A DNA stretch of 64,000 nucleotides from Mytilisepta virgata (Eukaryota; Mollusca; Bivalvia; Mytilida; Mytilidae). The first letter of the stretch is position 1. Every line of letters starts with the position of its first letter. A program made the position numbers and the translations under genes. The DNA is taken from assembly GCA_028015205.1 (NCBI GenBank), contig CM051514.1, positions 3,906,001 through 3,970,000 on the forward strand, read 5' to 3'. Positions 1 through 9,321 of the stretch are shown piece after piece. A model generated the notes under the pieces. It saw nothing but the letters and a program-made list of their open reading frames with translations, was not told where the DNA came from and searched no databases.

Positions 1-1079
1 TTGTTTTCTGTGAAATCTCATTCTCGTCGCTTAGTAAGAATGATCAGTGGGGCATTTTTATGGTGCAATTTTGATATTTATATTATAAATCAAGGGAAAA
101 AATCATTGTTATTTTTAGCAATAAAGTCAATTATAGAGTTGATTTCCAAAATTGTATTCACGTCACAAAAATATTAAAAACATATTTTGAACTTGTTCCA
201 AATCAACCATTTTTTACACAGCAACTGCAATGTTTGTAAATTATTTTATCAGTATTTTACTCTTATACTTTTTTTTAAACAGGCACATCAAATGAAATTC
301 ATGTTTGTACTCATGTCATGTTTAGCTACAATTGTTCAGTTTTTTAAAAGGTGATGCATGTTTTTCTAGAAACCACGTAGTCCAAAATATAATTAAATTT
401 TTCAATTATTTTTCCCAAGTTTGAAATAATTGGTTTAAACTATCATTATCTAAATATTTATAAGTAATTAAATTAATGACATCAAGAGAGTATTCTGCTT
501 TTCAAAAATAGTTTTAAAGTAGCAGTCTATTTAAAAATCAGGTAATTTTGAAAATATGTGATTCCTCTTATAAAAGGCTACATATTTTTAATTTGGTCCT
601 TAATTGTTGATGGTTGTATATTATAAATTAAATATTTTCATCATTGCATGCTGCCTGCTCATCGAGGCAAATAGACATCTTAATATTTTGTACGGCCAAT
701 TATTGAATTATCTCCCTTTAACATATATTTGTATTGCATTCTATAGACTTTATTCTAAGAATAAAAAAATAATCTGTTGCAACAAGGGCAAAAAAAATAA
801 TCTGTTTTACAAAACTATGGAAAAAAAATCTGGTTTAGATATTTAAAAAAAAAGGGGGGGGGAATTGAATCCGAGAGTTGATTAAAAAATCACAAGCATT
901 ACAAGAAAAGCTTTAGACCATTATTAAATACAAACCTGAATTGATTTATTTTGAACATAATAAAAGATTCTCCCTAGTTTTTCAGTCAAACTTGACCTTT
1001 CAATGATTAACCAAGATGAAGACCAATAATCGTGACAATCAAAGCATTGTTCCTTTTATGCTAACCTGGCCAACCATGT
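1..1079. other. AT-rich DNA without recognised gene
   Basis: I see no convincing coding exon, RNA gene or element end in this stretch. The short open frames are AT-rich and low in complexity. There are homopolymer runs near 842-862 (A then G). Confidence 0.5.
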
Positions 1080-1119
1080 GAGCTTTTGTCATTCCTTGGC
1101 GTCAGTCGTCCGTTAACTT

Positions 1120-1800
1120 TTTACATTTTAATCTTCTCCTCTGAAACCACTTGGTCAAATAGAATTAAATTTGGCAGGAAGCATCTATGGAAGGTCCTTT
1201 GTAAAGATTGCACATTTCGTCCCGATCGAACAACAAATATGACCACCATGGGCAGTGCTTGTTTCTCATTGGTTGATTAAAAAAAAAATTCACTCTGGAA
1301 CTGCATGTTCAAATGGAACGAAACTTCACAAGAAGCATCTCTAAGAGGTTCTTTACAACATTTCTTTTTTTCATTCAGATTGGAGTACATATATGGTCAC
1401 CATTGGCAGTTCTTGTTTCTGATTGGCTAAAAAAAAGAAGAGTCTTCTCCTATGAAATCGCTTGCCCAAATAGAACGAAACCTGACAGGAAGAATATATG
1501 GGAAGTCCTTTATAAAGTTTCCTCAATTTGTCCCCAATCGAAATACAAATATGGCCGCTATGAGCAGTTCTTGTTTCTGATTGGCTGAAATAAAAAAAAA
1601 CTTCTCCTCTGAAGTCGCTTGGCCAAATGGAACGACACTTGACTGAAAGCATCTATTTGGGAGCTTCTATACAAAGTTTCCTCATTTCGTCCTGATCAGG
1701 CAACAAACATGGCCGACATGGGCAGTTCTTGTCTTTTATCTGTTGATAATCTTCATGGAAATCGCTTGGGCAAAGGGAACGAGACTTGACAGGAATCTGT
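1120..1800. repeat. tandem repeat, ~155-bp unit, about four and a half copies
   Basis: Recurrent blocks begin near 1131, 1289, 1443, 1602 and 1750. Each contains variants of CTTCTCCTCTGAAA..CGCTTGG, then AAATRGAACGA, then GCAGTTCTTGTTTCTGATTGG. Units are perhaps 75-85% alike by eye. The open frames here (1086-1280, 1313-1588, 1371-1652 minus) follow from the repeat and do not look like genes. The array ends next to the pseudogene at 1795. Confidence 0.75.
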
Positions 1801-2547
1801 TAGAGAATGCATACTTATCTAATGTTCTGCTATGTGTGTATTTAAATGGTTTAAGTTTCCTCAGTCCTCTTAGAATCAAAGACAAATCATCTTCATCATT
1901 TCTGTTTTTGTGATTTGTGAAATAATTACTAACATTACATTGCCTGTTTTCTACTATGTCATTTATGACTGGTGCTGCCTTTGAAATTGTTATTATAGAT
2001 TTTTCGGTTTTATTTGCACCAAGTGATTTTATCAGCTGTTTAAGTTCTTTAACATGATATTCTTACTGCAAGTCTGAAGGTCTATTGTTTCCTAAACCAC
2101 CACGAGGATTGACAAAAGAAGATGTTTGTACAGTGAAGTGATAGTACAGGTGGAAGTAAGATTTCTGTTTTAAGAATATAATCTATACATTCTACAAAAT
2201 ATTTGGATAGGCAAGAATGTGCATAAAAAATGGAATCATGAATTTCAGCAAACAATTTACTCTAATAATGTCTCCCTCTGAGATAGCATCTTTCGTATAT
2301 ATCAAAACTAAATATAAAAAGAGTTAGCATAATTGTACATGTCATCTTTGTCTGCTTTTTTCAATGTCAAATCTCCTTTTCCAGGTATAATAAATTTGTT
2401 TACAGGTAGTTTACAGGTAGTTGTATTTGGTATCTATTTGAGGATGTTTCTATTTCAATTTCCACTTTATTTTCAGGTGTAACTACACATTCTAATATGT
2501 CTTCTTGGTCAGCTACAGAAACAAACATAGTTCTTGTTTCCTCTTCC
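1795..2547 (-). pseudogene. DUF6589-like mobile-element protein, broken
   Basis: Read on the minus strand, the segment gives protein pieces in changing frames. Around 2550-2400 it encodes residues ending VEIEIETSSNRYQIQLPV. Around 2290-2210 it encodes DAISEGDIIRV and then KFMIPFF. Around 2130-1800 it encodes FVNPRGGLGNNRPSDLQ, a stop (TAA), EYHVKELKQLIKSLGANKTE and LRGLRKLKPFKY. From memory, this series resembles the C-terminal half of DUF6589 proteins, which are common as mobile-element relics in molluscs and cnidarians. At least two frameshifts, one internal stop and a small duplication (ACCTGTAAACT repeated near 2400-2425) break it. A possible splice acceptor (TTTCAG) lies just upstream at 2548. 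The family name is inference; the open, protein-like pieces are what I see. Confidence 0.5.
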
Positions 2548-2898
2548 TGAAAATATTTAAGGTTAATAGTTTTTCATAAGTGATTTGTTAATCTTATGCA
2601 AATTGAAATAATATACATATTCATGAAGTTATATATTTAATATTTTTAATCAAGAGTGATCCAACACGGCTTAAGTATAAATGTAGGGGCACAATAAAGT
2701 ATTTGGCATCCTACGGAATGTTGTTGTTACAGTGATTTTTATATTTTCTTATATCTAATAATAAAGTACAAATGTATTCTAGATGCTATGTTTGTTGGCA
2801 TATCAAATATATTTACCATGCAAATATAATATTCATTAAATATGTTCCAATAAAAGTAATTCAAGAGATGTATGTTATAGTTATTGACTAATCTAGTA

Positions 2899-2984
2899 GG
2901 CATATACCATTTATTCTGCACGGTTTGGGTGACCCGTCTTGTCAATGGGTCACCCAATCAGTGCAGAATAAATAACATATACCG
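2899..2984. repeat. long inverted repeat (hairpin), arms ~37 bp
   Basis: The left arm (about 2899-2935) contains TTTATTCTGCAC and TTTGGGTGACCC. The right arm (about 2947-2984) is their reverse complement with a few mismatches. The loop is about 11 bp. It could be a fold-back or MITE remnant. I see no target duplication. Confidence 0.7.
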
Positions 2985-3818
2985 ATCTGATTGGTCAATA
3001 AGTGTTTTAACACATGACATCACAGATATGGCGATTTCACGCGCTAAATATACTTTTGATGCGTATCCGATAGAACGGTCATGGAAGGAGTTTTGATGAC
3101 GAACTTCTTAACTCAGAGGCTGATATGTCTTGATTTGGAGAAACACAGTAGTGATGTGAACCAGGCCATAGGCTTTGAAAATGTCCAAGTAAAGATTTTT
3201 TCTTATGACCGCTCATTTTCAAAATAAAATATATTTCGTATCCATAAATCTTGTAAAAAATGCAGTGTTTTTTAACTTTTATTTTGTTATGGGGGGGGGG
3301 GTCTCTTCTGGGTATGCTCTAAAAGTGCGCAGTATAAGTTTCGTTTGGGCACATGTTGCAGGTTGTTTATCACATGTGTAATTTTGTATAATGATACTGT
3401 ATGAATTAAAACATTTAAAAAGTAATGTTAATATAGTACTGTTTTCTATAGGTTGTACGAAATTATCAAAAGTTATTTAAATTATAATTTACAATGTTGT
3501 TTTTATTACAGTTCTATATCCTATATCCTATTTTCAGATTTGTTTGAAATTTGTGAAAATAATTTATCATTACTGCATAAGTAAAATATGCAGTTTCTAA
3601 ATTTAACAAATAAAAATATTTTTGTTTTACTTTATTTTCAGAATTAATAAATATTGAAAAGAATAGAATTAATGGATTTAGTGTTTTTTATCGGTATTTT
3701 AATAATGAATAGACATTTTGTTTATTAAACTATGTTAATTTCATATTTTAATTTATTTTTAAGATTGCAGTCCTAAATGATTAAATAATTTGGCAGTATT
3801 GTCAATCTTATATTTTAA
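2985..3818. other. AT-rich spacer before LTR element
   Basis: No coding or RNA feature could be supported. A G9-10 run lies near 3291-3301. The last bases, TTAG at 3819-3822, form the left target duplication of the following LTR element. Confidence 0.5.
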
Positions 3819-3822
3819 TTAG

Positions 3823-4432
3823 TGTTATGATATTGTAATTATTATATTTATTTATCTTGGCCTAATTTGTTTTGCGTAGCCTTATAACATGTATACTATG
3901 TTTACATAATACTTATAGTTGTTTACCAAATAATGTTATAACTGCGCAGTTTAGAAATCACTGGAACAATAATGGATACTGGTGGAATGACTAGAACTTT
4001 CTATTTGACTTACGTAATAATTATGGTGTGATTCGAACTTCTACCGTATTCCAGAAGTTTCCGTTCTACAGTATATATACGGACAAGAAAGTTAGACTTT
4101 CAGAGCATAGCATATTGGACCGTACATAGACATTCTTGTGTTCTCAGCTGTTGGATTTATTTACGTTTCATACATCGTACTTGACAGACTGTTATTTTCA
4201 TTACATCATACTAGATTGTGACTGATTGGATATAATATTCCGTTTGGATTCAGGCAACAGTGACCAGAATTCCGGATCAAGAAAAAACAGGATTTTGAAC
4301 AGTTAAGTTGACATTTTAGTTTTTTTTTGTAATATTTTTGTAAACTTTGTATATATAATAAATCTTGTTAAATTTTATTATTGATTTGTTTCTTTTGTTG
4401 GCTACATTTTAAAGGTGATTTCGGCCGTAACA
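3823..4432 (+). repeat. 5' LTR of Gmr1-like element
   Basis: 610 bp, TG..CA ends. A TATA-like GTATATATAC is at 4071-4080 and a polyadenylation signal AATAAA at 4357-4362, so U3, R and U5 are plausible in that order. Compared with the 3' LTR it has an extra ~15 bp near 3881-3896 and ~17 bp near 4149-4165. Positions 4182-4295 recur exactly inside the element at 6333-6446. Confidence 0.9.
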
Positions 4433-4437
4433 GAAAT

Positions 4438-4455
4438 TGGGGGCTCGTCTCGGGA
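4438..4455 (+). promoter_or_regulatory. primer-binding site, probably tRNA-Pro
   Basis: TGGGGGCTCGTCTCGGGA lies five bases after the LTR end. Its first 12 bases equal the classical tRNA-Pro primer-binding site; one extra T follows before CGGGA. The element at 10.5-29.4 kb has the same 12-base core. The tRNA assignment is inferred from the match. Confidence 0.65.
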
Positions 4456-4521
4456 GAACGTTAATATCTTAATAAATTTTTTCAGTATTTTTATTAGAAT
4501 TAGCCAACAAAATTCTACAAA

Positions 4522-4947
4522 ATGGAATTTGATGCTGGTAAATTTTTGAAAACGCCAGACCTGGAAGGGTTTGATAAATTAAAGAAAGAAGAATTAGTGT
4601 TGCTTGCTAAACATCTAAAAATAGATTTTAGAACATCTATGAGAAAACAAATTATAAAAAATTTGGTAATAGACAATTTAGTTGATTTAGAAATTTTTGG
4701 TGAAGAGGCTCTTGACCTCAAGGTCGAAAAAGTTGATGCTTTCAAATTAAAACAGCTTGAATTAGAACATGAATTTAAATTAAAACAATTACAGGCAGAA
4801 CTTGAAATGAGGGAAAGGTTAGAGATGGAGAAAATAAAAATAGAAATGGCTAAAGTAGAAAGCAACACTAAGTCAAAATCAGAACATTTTGAGGCAGCAA
4901 AAAATATACGTTTGGTTCCGAAATTTTGTGAAAAAAACGGTGGATAA
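4522..4947 (+). CDS. gag: gag, N-terminal part (frameshifted copy)
   Basis: This ATG opens 89 bp after the LTR and encodes a 141-residue lysine/glutamate-rich protein. A strongly helical, probably coiled-coil stretch covers residues ~70-115 (repeated LKQLELE/LKQLQAE patterns). The frame stops at 4945 just after a run of seven A (4931-4937). The rest of gag continues in the +1 frame from about 4937, so this looks like the first quarter of a Gag polyprotein cut by one extra base. The A-AAA-AAC heptamer would serve -1 slippage, but -1 does not lead into the downstream frame. It would need a +1 shift, or the base is an insertion or sequencing error. Confidence 0.75.
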   Translation: MEFDAGKFLKTPDLEGFDKLKKEELVLLAKHLKIDFRTSMRKQIIKNLVIDNLVDLEIFGEEALDLKVEKVDAFKLKQLELEHEFKLKQLQAELEMRERLEMEKIKIEMAKVESNTKSKSEHFEAAKNIRLVPKFCEKNGG

Positions 4948-6376
4948 ATTTTTTCCACAATTTGAGAAAATTGCTCAAAATTTGAAATGGCCAAAGCCTT
5001 ATTGGACTACAATGTTGCAAAGTGTTTTTGTGGGCAAGGCCGCTGAAATATACTCAGCACTTTCTTCAGAAAAAAGTTCTGATTATGACACTGTTAAACA
5101 GGAAGTTTTGAAAGCTTATGAGCTAGTGCCAGAAGCATATAGACAGAAATTTAGGTCTTATAAAAAGTTTGAATCACAAACCTATGTTGAATTTGCTAGG
5201 GAAAAAGAAGATTTATTTGATAAATGGCTTACGTCAAAGAAAATAGATAAAAATTTTGATAAATTAAGACAATTAATGTTATTAGAAGAGTTCAAGCAGT
5301 GTGTTAATTTAGACTTAAAAACACATTTAGATGACAAAACTGTTGAGACATTGCAAGATGCAGCTGTTGTTTCCGATAATTATACCATTTCACATAGAAG
5401 GAGTTTCAAAGGTCAAAATTTTAATACTTCAAGCGGAAATTACAAAAATCAAAGCACTGAGCGTACTGATATTAAGCCTGTTGCACAGAATAAGAGTCCG
5501 TCTAGTTATAACATGTCTGGTCCAAAATTTGATACTTTTGAGAAGAAGTCACTAACTTGTGCTTATTGTAAGAAAAATGGTCACCTGATGGCTGATTGTT
5601 TTAGACTCCAGAAGAAAAATGAAAGAGATCATAAGCCCAAGTCCAGTGCTTGTACGACACCCGTTGTTACCAATAAGTTGGAATGTCCTGCGAGTCAGGC
5701 TTTAAAGTCCAGTTTTTGTGATTACATGGAGGATTATAAGCCTTTTATGTCTGATGGGTTTGTTTCTATTGTTAATAATACTACTCCTCAGCCTATTAAG
5801 ATTTTACGGGACACTGGAGCTTCTCAGTCTTTGTTGTTAGAAGGTGTGTTGCCTTTGTCCGAGGAGACGTCCGTTGGTGCCTCCGTTTTGTTACGAGGTG
5901 TGGAGTTAGGTTGTATAGATGTTCCCCTCCATCGTATTTATTTGAAGTCAGATTTAATTACTGGACCAGTTGTTGTGGGTGTTCGTCCTACTCTCCCTGT
6001 TGAGGGTGTTTCATTATTGCTAGGAAATGATCTAGCTAGGAACAAAGTGGTTGCTGAACCAATTGTTACAAGTGAACCGGTGGTGGATGTTAAATCACCT
6101 GAAGAAGATGCTGAACTGTATCCAGCTTGTGTTGTTACTAGGGCAATGGCAAGAAAACAACAAGATGAGGATTTACAAGAAGGCCAGTATGATTATATGG
6201 ACCTTTCTGACACTTTCTTTGCCGACATTGAAGGTCCCGGTAGCTCAGAAAAGGCCATAATAAGACCACCTGGTACTAACAAACGTGTAATTATGCCATG
6301 GCCAGACGTGAACAGCCATTCATTAGACAAACTGACAGACTGTTATTTTCATTACATCATACTAGATTGTGACTGA
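4937..6376 (+). CDS. gag-pro: gag (SCAN-like capsid, zinc knuckle) and aspartic protease
   Basis: The open frame runs 4889-6376, but sense coding probably begins at the A7 run. The first ~170 residues (FFPQFEKIAQNLKWP onward, with the region KAYELVPEAYRQKFRSYKK) match the pattern of the Gmr1-type capsid C-terminal domain, the proposed ancestor of vertebrate SCAN domains. A CCHC knuckle follows (CAYCKKNGHLMADC, near 5560-5600). Next is a retropepsin core with DTGASQSLL (near 5810) and a flap-distal LLGNDLA motif (near 6020). The frame runs into the 114-bp LTR-like segment at 6333 and stops at 6374-6376. Gag packages RNA in cytoplasmic particles and the protease matures it. The SCAN relationship comes from family knowledge; the knuckle and DTGAS are visible. 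Confidence 0.8.
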   Translation, partial: TVDKFFPQFEKIAQNLKWPKPYWTTMLQSVFVGKAAEIYSALSSEKSSDYDTVKQEVLKAYELVPEAYRQKFRSYKKFESQTYVEFAREKEDLFDKWLTSKKIDKNFDKLRQLMLLEEFKQCVNLDLKTHLDDKTVETLQDAAVVSDNYTISHRRSFKGQNFNTSSGNYKNQSTERTDIKPVAQNKSPSSYNMSGPKFDTFEKKSLTCAYCKKNGHLMADCFRLQKKNERDHKPKSSACTTPVVTNKLECPASQALKSSFCDYMEDYKPFMSDGFVSIVNNTTPQPIKILRDTGASQSLLLEGVLPLSEETSVGASVLLRGVELGCIDVPLHRIYLKSDLITGPVVVGVRPTLPVEGVSLLLGNDLARNKVVAEPIVTSEPVVDVKSPEEDAELYPACVVTRAMARKQQDEDLQEGQYDYMDLSDTFFADIEGPGSSEKAIIRPPGTNKRVIMPWPDVNSHSLDKLTDCYFHYIILDCD

Positions 6377-6446
6377 TTGGATATAATATTCCGTTTGGAT
6401 TCAGGCAACAGTGACCAGAATTCCGGATCAAGAAAAAACAGGATTT
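6333..6446 (+). repeat. LTR-identical 114-bp segment inside the coding region
   Basis: By eye this segment is identical to 4182-4295 (5' LTR) and 9650-9763 (3' LTR). It lies between protease and integrase. It supplies the stop of the gag-protease frame (TGA 6374-6376) and a stop in the integrase frame (TAA 6384-6386), so it separates the two. It may be an LTR fragment copied into the body, or a body segment captured into the LTRs. Confidence 0.85.
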
Positions 6447-7829
6447 AGGGAAGAACAGAATAAAGACCCTGAGGTTCTTCAGCTCGGCAAGAGGGCTCTA
6501 CCCCAAGAAGAAGCAGACAAAGTGGCCGAATGTTACTACCATCAAGACGGCATTTTAATGAGGAAGTGGAGGCCCCCTGATGCTATCCCAGAGGAGGAAT
6601 GGAGAGTGGTATACCAAGTGGTGGTGCCTAAAGTCTATAGGCAAGAAATTATTGGTCTTGCCCATGACACCCCCTTGGCTGGACATTTAGGTATAAGGAA
6701 GACTTGCCTTAAGATCTTGCAACATTTCTACTGGCCCAGACTAAGAAATGATGTCACAGAATACTGCAAATCATGCCATATATGCCAGGTTGTTGGCAAG
6801 CCTAACCAGAAAATACCACCAGCACCACTTCTGCCAATTCCAGCCTTTGAAGAACCTTTCAGCCGAGTACTTATTGATTGCGTTGGACCTTTACCAAAGA
6901 CCAAGACTGGAAACGCTTATTTACTGACGATCATGTGTACATCCACTCGCTTTCCTGAGGCTATTCCCTTAAGGAATATCAAGACACCAACTATTGTCAA
7001 AGCTCTTATCAAATTTTTCACATTAGTAGGACTTCCTAAGTCTATACAGTCCGACCAGGGTTCAAATTTTATGTCAGGTTTATTTCAGCAGGTCGTTTAC
7101 CAGTTAGGGATTGCTCAGTATAGATCAAGTGCTTATCATCCAGAATCTCAAGGTGCCTTAGAACGTTTTCATCAAACATTGAAGAACATGATTAAAACTT
7201 TTTGTCTTCAATTTGACAGGGACTGGGATGATGGTGTTCACTTTCTACTTTTTGCGGTTCGAGAGGCTGTTCAAGAATCCCTTGGTTTTAGCCCCTTTGA
7301 GTTAGTGTTTGGTCATACTGTAAGGGGACCTTTGAAATTGATTAAGGAAAAATGGCTTACTGAACACACTGACTTGAATCTTCTAGACTATGTATCTAGA
7401 TTTAAAGAAAAATTGTATACTGCTTGTCAAATTGCTCAGAAAAACTTAAAAACTGTACAGAATAAGATGAAAATATGGTATGATAAAGATGCCAGGGACA
7501 GAGTTTTTGAGCCTGGTGATAAGGTACTTGTATTTTTGCCAGTCCCTGGGCATCCTTTACAGGCTAAATACTGTGGTCCTTATACAATTGACAGTAAAAT
7601 CAATGATTTGAATTATATTGTAAAAACTCCAGGTCGGCGTAAACAAAATAGAGTGTGTCACATTAATATGTTAAAACCATATTTTGAGCGTACTAATGAA
7701 GGTGAGAGTAAACCAGTTGCCACTTTAGCCATGGTTAAATCGGAGAACGATCATGACAAACCAGATATAATTGAACCATCTTTTGATTCCAAGACTGTGG
7801 AACAAACTGTTAGATTGAAAAATTCATAA
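6411..7829 (+). CDS. int: integrase, upstream of RT
   Basis: About 460 residues. The H2C2 zinc-binding domain is visible near residues 80-120 (HDTPLAGHLG.., CKSCHICQ). The DDE core follows: first Asp in RVLIDCVGPLP, second in IQSDQGSNF, Glu in AYHPESQGALERFH. The C-terminal part has a GPY/F-like module (KVLVFLPVPG, KYCGPYTID). The frame opens inside the LTR-like segment with GTG, so no authentic start codon is shown; it was probably made as part of a polyprotein. It ends at TAA 7827-7829, and the RT frame continues in the same phase directly after. All three catalytic residues are present. It would insert the cDNA into chromatin in the nucleus. Confidence 0.88.
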   Translation: MTRIPDQEKTGFREEQNKDPEVLQLGKRALPQEEADKVAECYYHQDGILMRKWRPPDAIPEEEWRVVYQVVVPKVYRQEIIGLAHDTPLAGHLGIRKTCLKILQHFYWPRLRNDVTEYCKSCHICQVVGKPNQKIPPAPLLPIPAFEEPFSRVLIDCVGPLPKTKTGNAYLLTIMCTSTRFPEAIPLRNIKTPTIVKALIKFFTLVGLPKSIQSDQGSNFMSGLFQQVVYQLGIAQYRSSAYHPESQGALERFHQTLKNMIKTFCLQFDRDWDDGVHFLLFAVREAVQESLGFSPFELVFGHTVRGPLKLIKEKWLTEHTDLNLLDYVSRFKEKLYTACQIAQKNLKTVQNKMKIWYDKDARDRVFEPGDKVLVFLPVPGHPLQAKYCGPYTIDSKINDLNYIVKTPGRRKQNRVCHINMLKPYFERTNEGESKPVATLAMVKSENDHDKPDIIEPSFDSKTVEQTVRLKNS

Positions 7830-9239
7830 ATTTTGTCAAATTTAGACTCAAAACTTGCACATCTGACTTTCGATCGCAGAGAAAAATTGAAAACTTTGGT
7901 ATTTTCTTTTAAAAATCTTTTTCCAGATGTGCCAAACAAAACCACTGCTGTTTGTCATGATGTTGATGTAGGCGATGCTTCTCCAATTAAGCAACATCCT
8001 TATCGGCTCAATCCACTTAAACTTGATGTTATGAGACAAGAAATTAGATATATGCTTGACAATGATATTATTGAGCCGAGTAACAGTGAATGGAGCTCTC
8101 CTTGTCTTCTTGTACCCAAACCAGATAAAACCTTTCGTTTCGTTACTGATTTCAGAAAAGTAAACTCAGTCTCAAAATCTGACTCCTATCCGATTCCAAG
8201 GATAGAGGATTGCATTGATAACATTGGACAATCAAAATTCGTAAGCAAATTTGATTTATTAAAAGGTTACTGGCAGGTCCCCCTGACACCGAGAGCTCGT
8301 GAAATATCAGCTTTTGTCACACCAGACGGCTTATTTCAATATACTGTCATGCCGTTTGGTATGAAAAATGCTCCAGCTACATTTCAAAGAATGATCAATA
8401 ATGTTATAAAAGATGTAGACTGTTGTTATGCTTATATTGATGATCTTATTGTATGTAGTGATAGCTGGGAAGAGCATTTAACACATTTATATGATACTTT
8501 TGATAGATTGTCCCAATCAAATTTGACTGTTAATCTTGCTAAAAGTGAATTTTGTAAGGCCACTGTTGATTATTTAGGGCACACAGTTGGCCAAGGTCAA
8601 GTGAAACCTATTTTGGCTAAAGTGGATGCAATTACCAATTTTCCTCCTCCTACAAATAAAAAACAACTTATGAGATATTTAGGCATGATTGGATTTTACA
8701 GAAAATTTTGTTCAAATTTTGCTACTGTTGTTCAACCATTGACTCATCTTTTACAAAAAGATTCTAAATTCATCTGGAGTGATAATTGTCAAAACTCTTT
8801 TGAAAAAAGCAAATCACTTTTAATTAACAGTCCCGTTCTTATCACTCCAGACTTTAAAAAGCAATTCAAACTTGCCGTTGATGCAAGTGGTGTAGGAGTT
8901 GGAGCCGTTTTATATCAAGAAACAGATGATAATGTTGAGAAACCTATATCATATTTTTCCAAGAAATTAGATAAACATCAGAAAAATTATTCCACTATTG
9001 AAAAAGAATGTTTTACACTGTTGTCTGCACTTCAACATTTTGATGTATATTTAAATCCCACTATGCATCCTATTCTGGTTTATACTGATCATAATCCTCT
9101 CACCTTCATACATAAAATGAGAAACAAGAACCAGAGGTTGACTAGGTGGAGTTTATTGTTACAGGAATATGATATTATTGTAAAACATATTAAAGGTAAA
9201 GATAACGTAATAGCAGATGCTTTATCTAGATCTTATTAA
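7830..9239 (+). CDS. pol: reverse transcriptase and RNase H (Ty3/gypsy type)
   Basis: 469 codons in the same frame as the integrase, separated only by TAA 7827-7829. RT motifs are in order: LLVPKPDKTFRFVTDFRKVN, SKFDLLKGYWQVPL (first Asp), VMPFGMKNAPATFQRM, and YIDDLIVCSDSW (catalytic pair). Then come YLGHTV and the connection FPPPTNKKQLMRYLGMIGFY. RNase H has FKLAVDASGVGVGAVL (first Asp), STIEKECFTLL (Glu), VYTDHNPL (Asp) and the terminal DNVIADALSR. The protein ends at 9239 with no integrase after it, unlike ordinary Ty3 elements. The best comparison is the Gmr1-like clade, where LLKGYWQVPLTPRA-type motifs are typical. There is no start codon, so it was made by readthrough of a polyprotein or this copy is defective. 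Confidence 0.92.
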   Translation: MLSNLDSKLAHLTFDRREKLKTLVFSFKNLFPDVPNKTTAVCHDVDVGDASPIKQHPYRLNPLKLDVMRQEIRYMLDNDIIEPSNSEWSSPCLLVPKPDKTFRFVTDFRKVNSVSKSDSYPIPRIEDCIDNIGQSKFVSKFDLLKGYWQVPLTPRAREISAFVTPDGLFQYTVMPFGMKNAPATFQRMINNVIKDVDCCYAYIDDLIVCSDSWEEHLTHLYDTFDRLSQSNLTVNLAKSEFCKATVDYLGHTVGQGQVKPILAKVDAITNFPPPTNKKQLMRYLGMIGFYRKFCSNFATVVQPLTHLLQKDSKFIWSDNCQNSFEKSKSLLINSPVLITPDFKKQFKLAVDASGVGVGAVLYQETDDNVEKPISYFSKKLDKHQKNYSTIEKECFTLLSALQHFDVYLNPTMHPILVYTDHNPLTFIHKMRNKNQRLTRWSLLLQEYDIIVKHIKGKDNVIADALSRSY

Positions 9240-9307
9240 AACACTGTATACATACTATATATTTTTGTATATATTGTTCATGAAGTTCTCGTTACACTCA
9301 AACTTCT

Positions 9308-9321
9308 TTTAAGGGGGGAGG
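9308..9321 (+). promoter_or_regulatory. polypurine tract
   Basis: TTTAAGGGGGGAGG directly abuts the 3' LTR start at 9322. This is the expected place for the plus-strand DNA primer of an LTR element. Confidence 0.85.

Noticed and set aside
4929..4938. A-AAA-AAC as a -1 programmed frameshift site
   Set aside because: A -1 shift does not enter the capsid frame; only +1 does.
4515..4994. 159-residue open frame on the minus strand
   Set aside because: Antisense shadow of gag; Ser/Phe-rich composition follows from Lys/Glu-rich sense codons.
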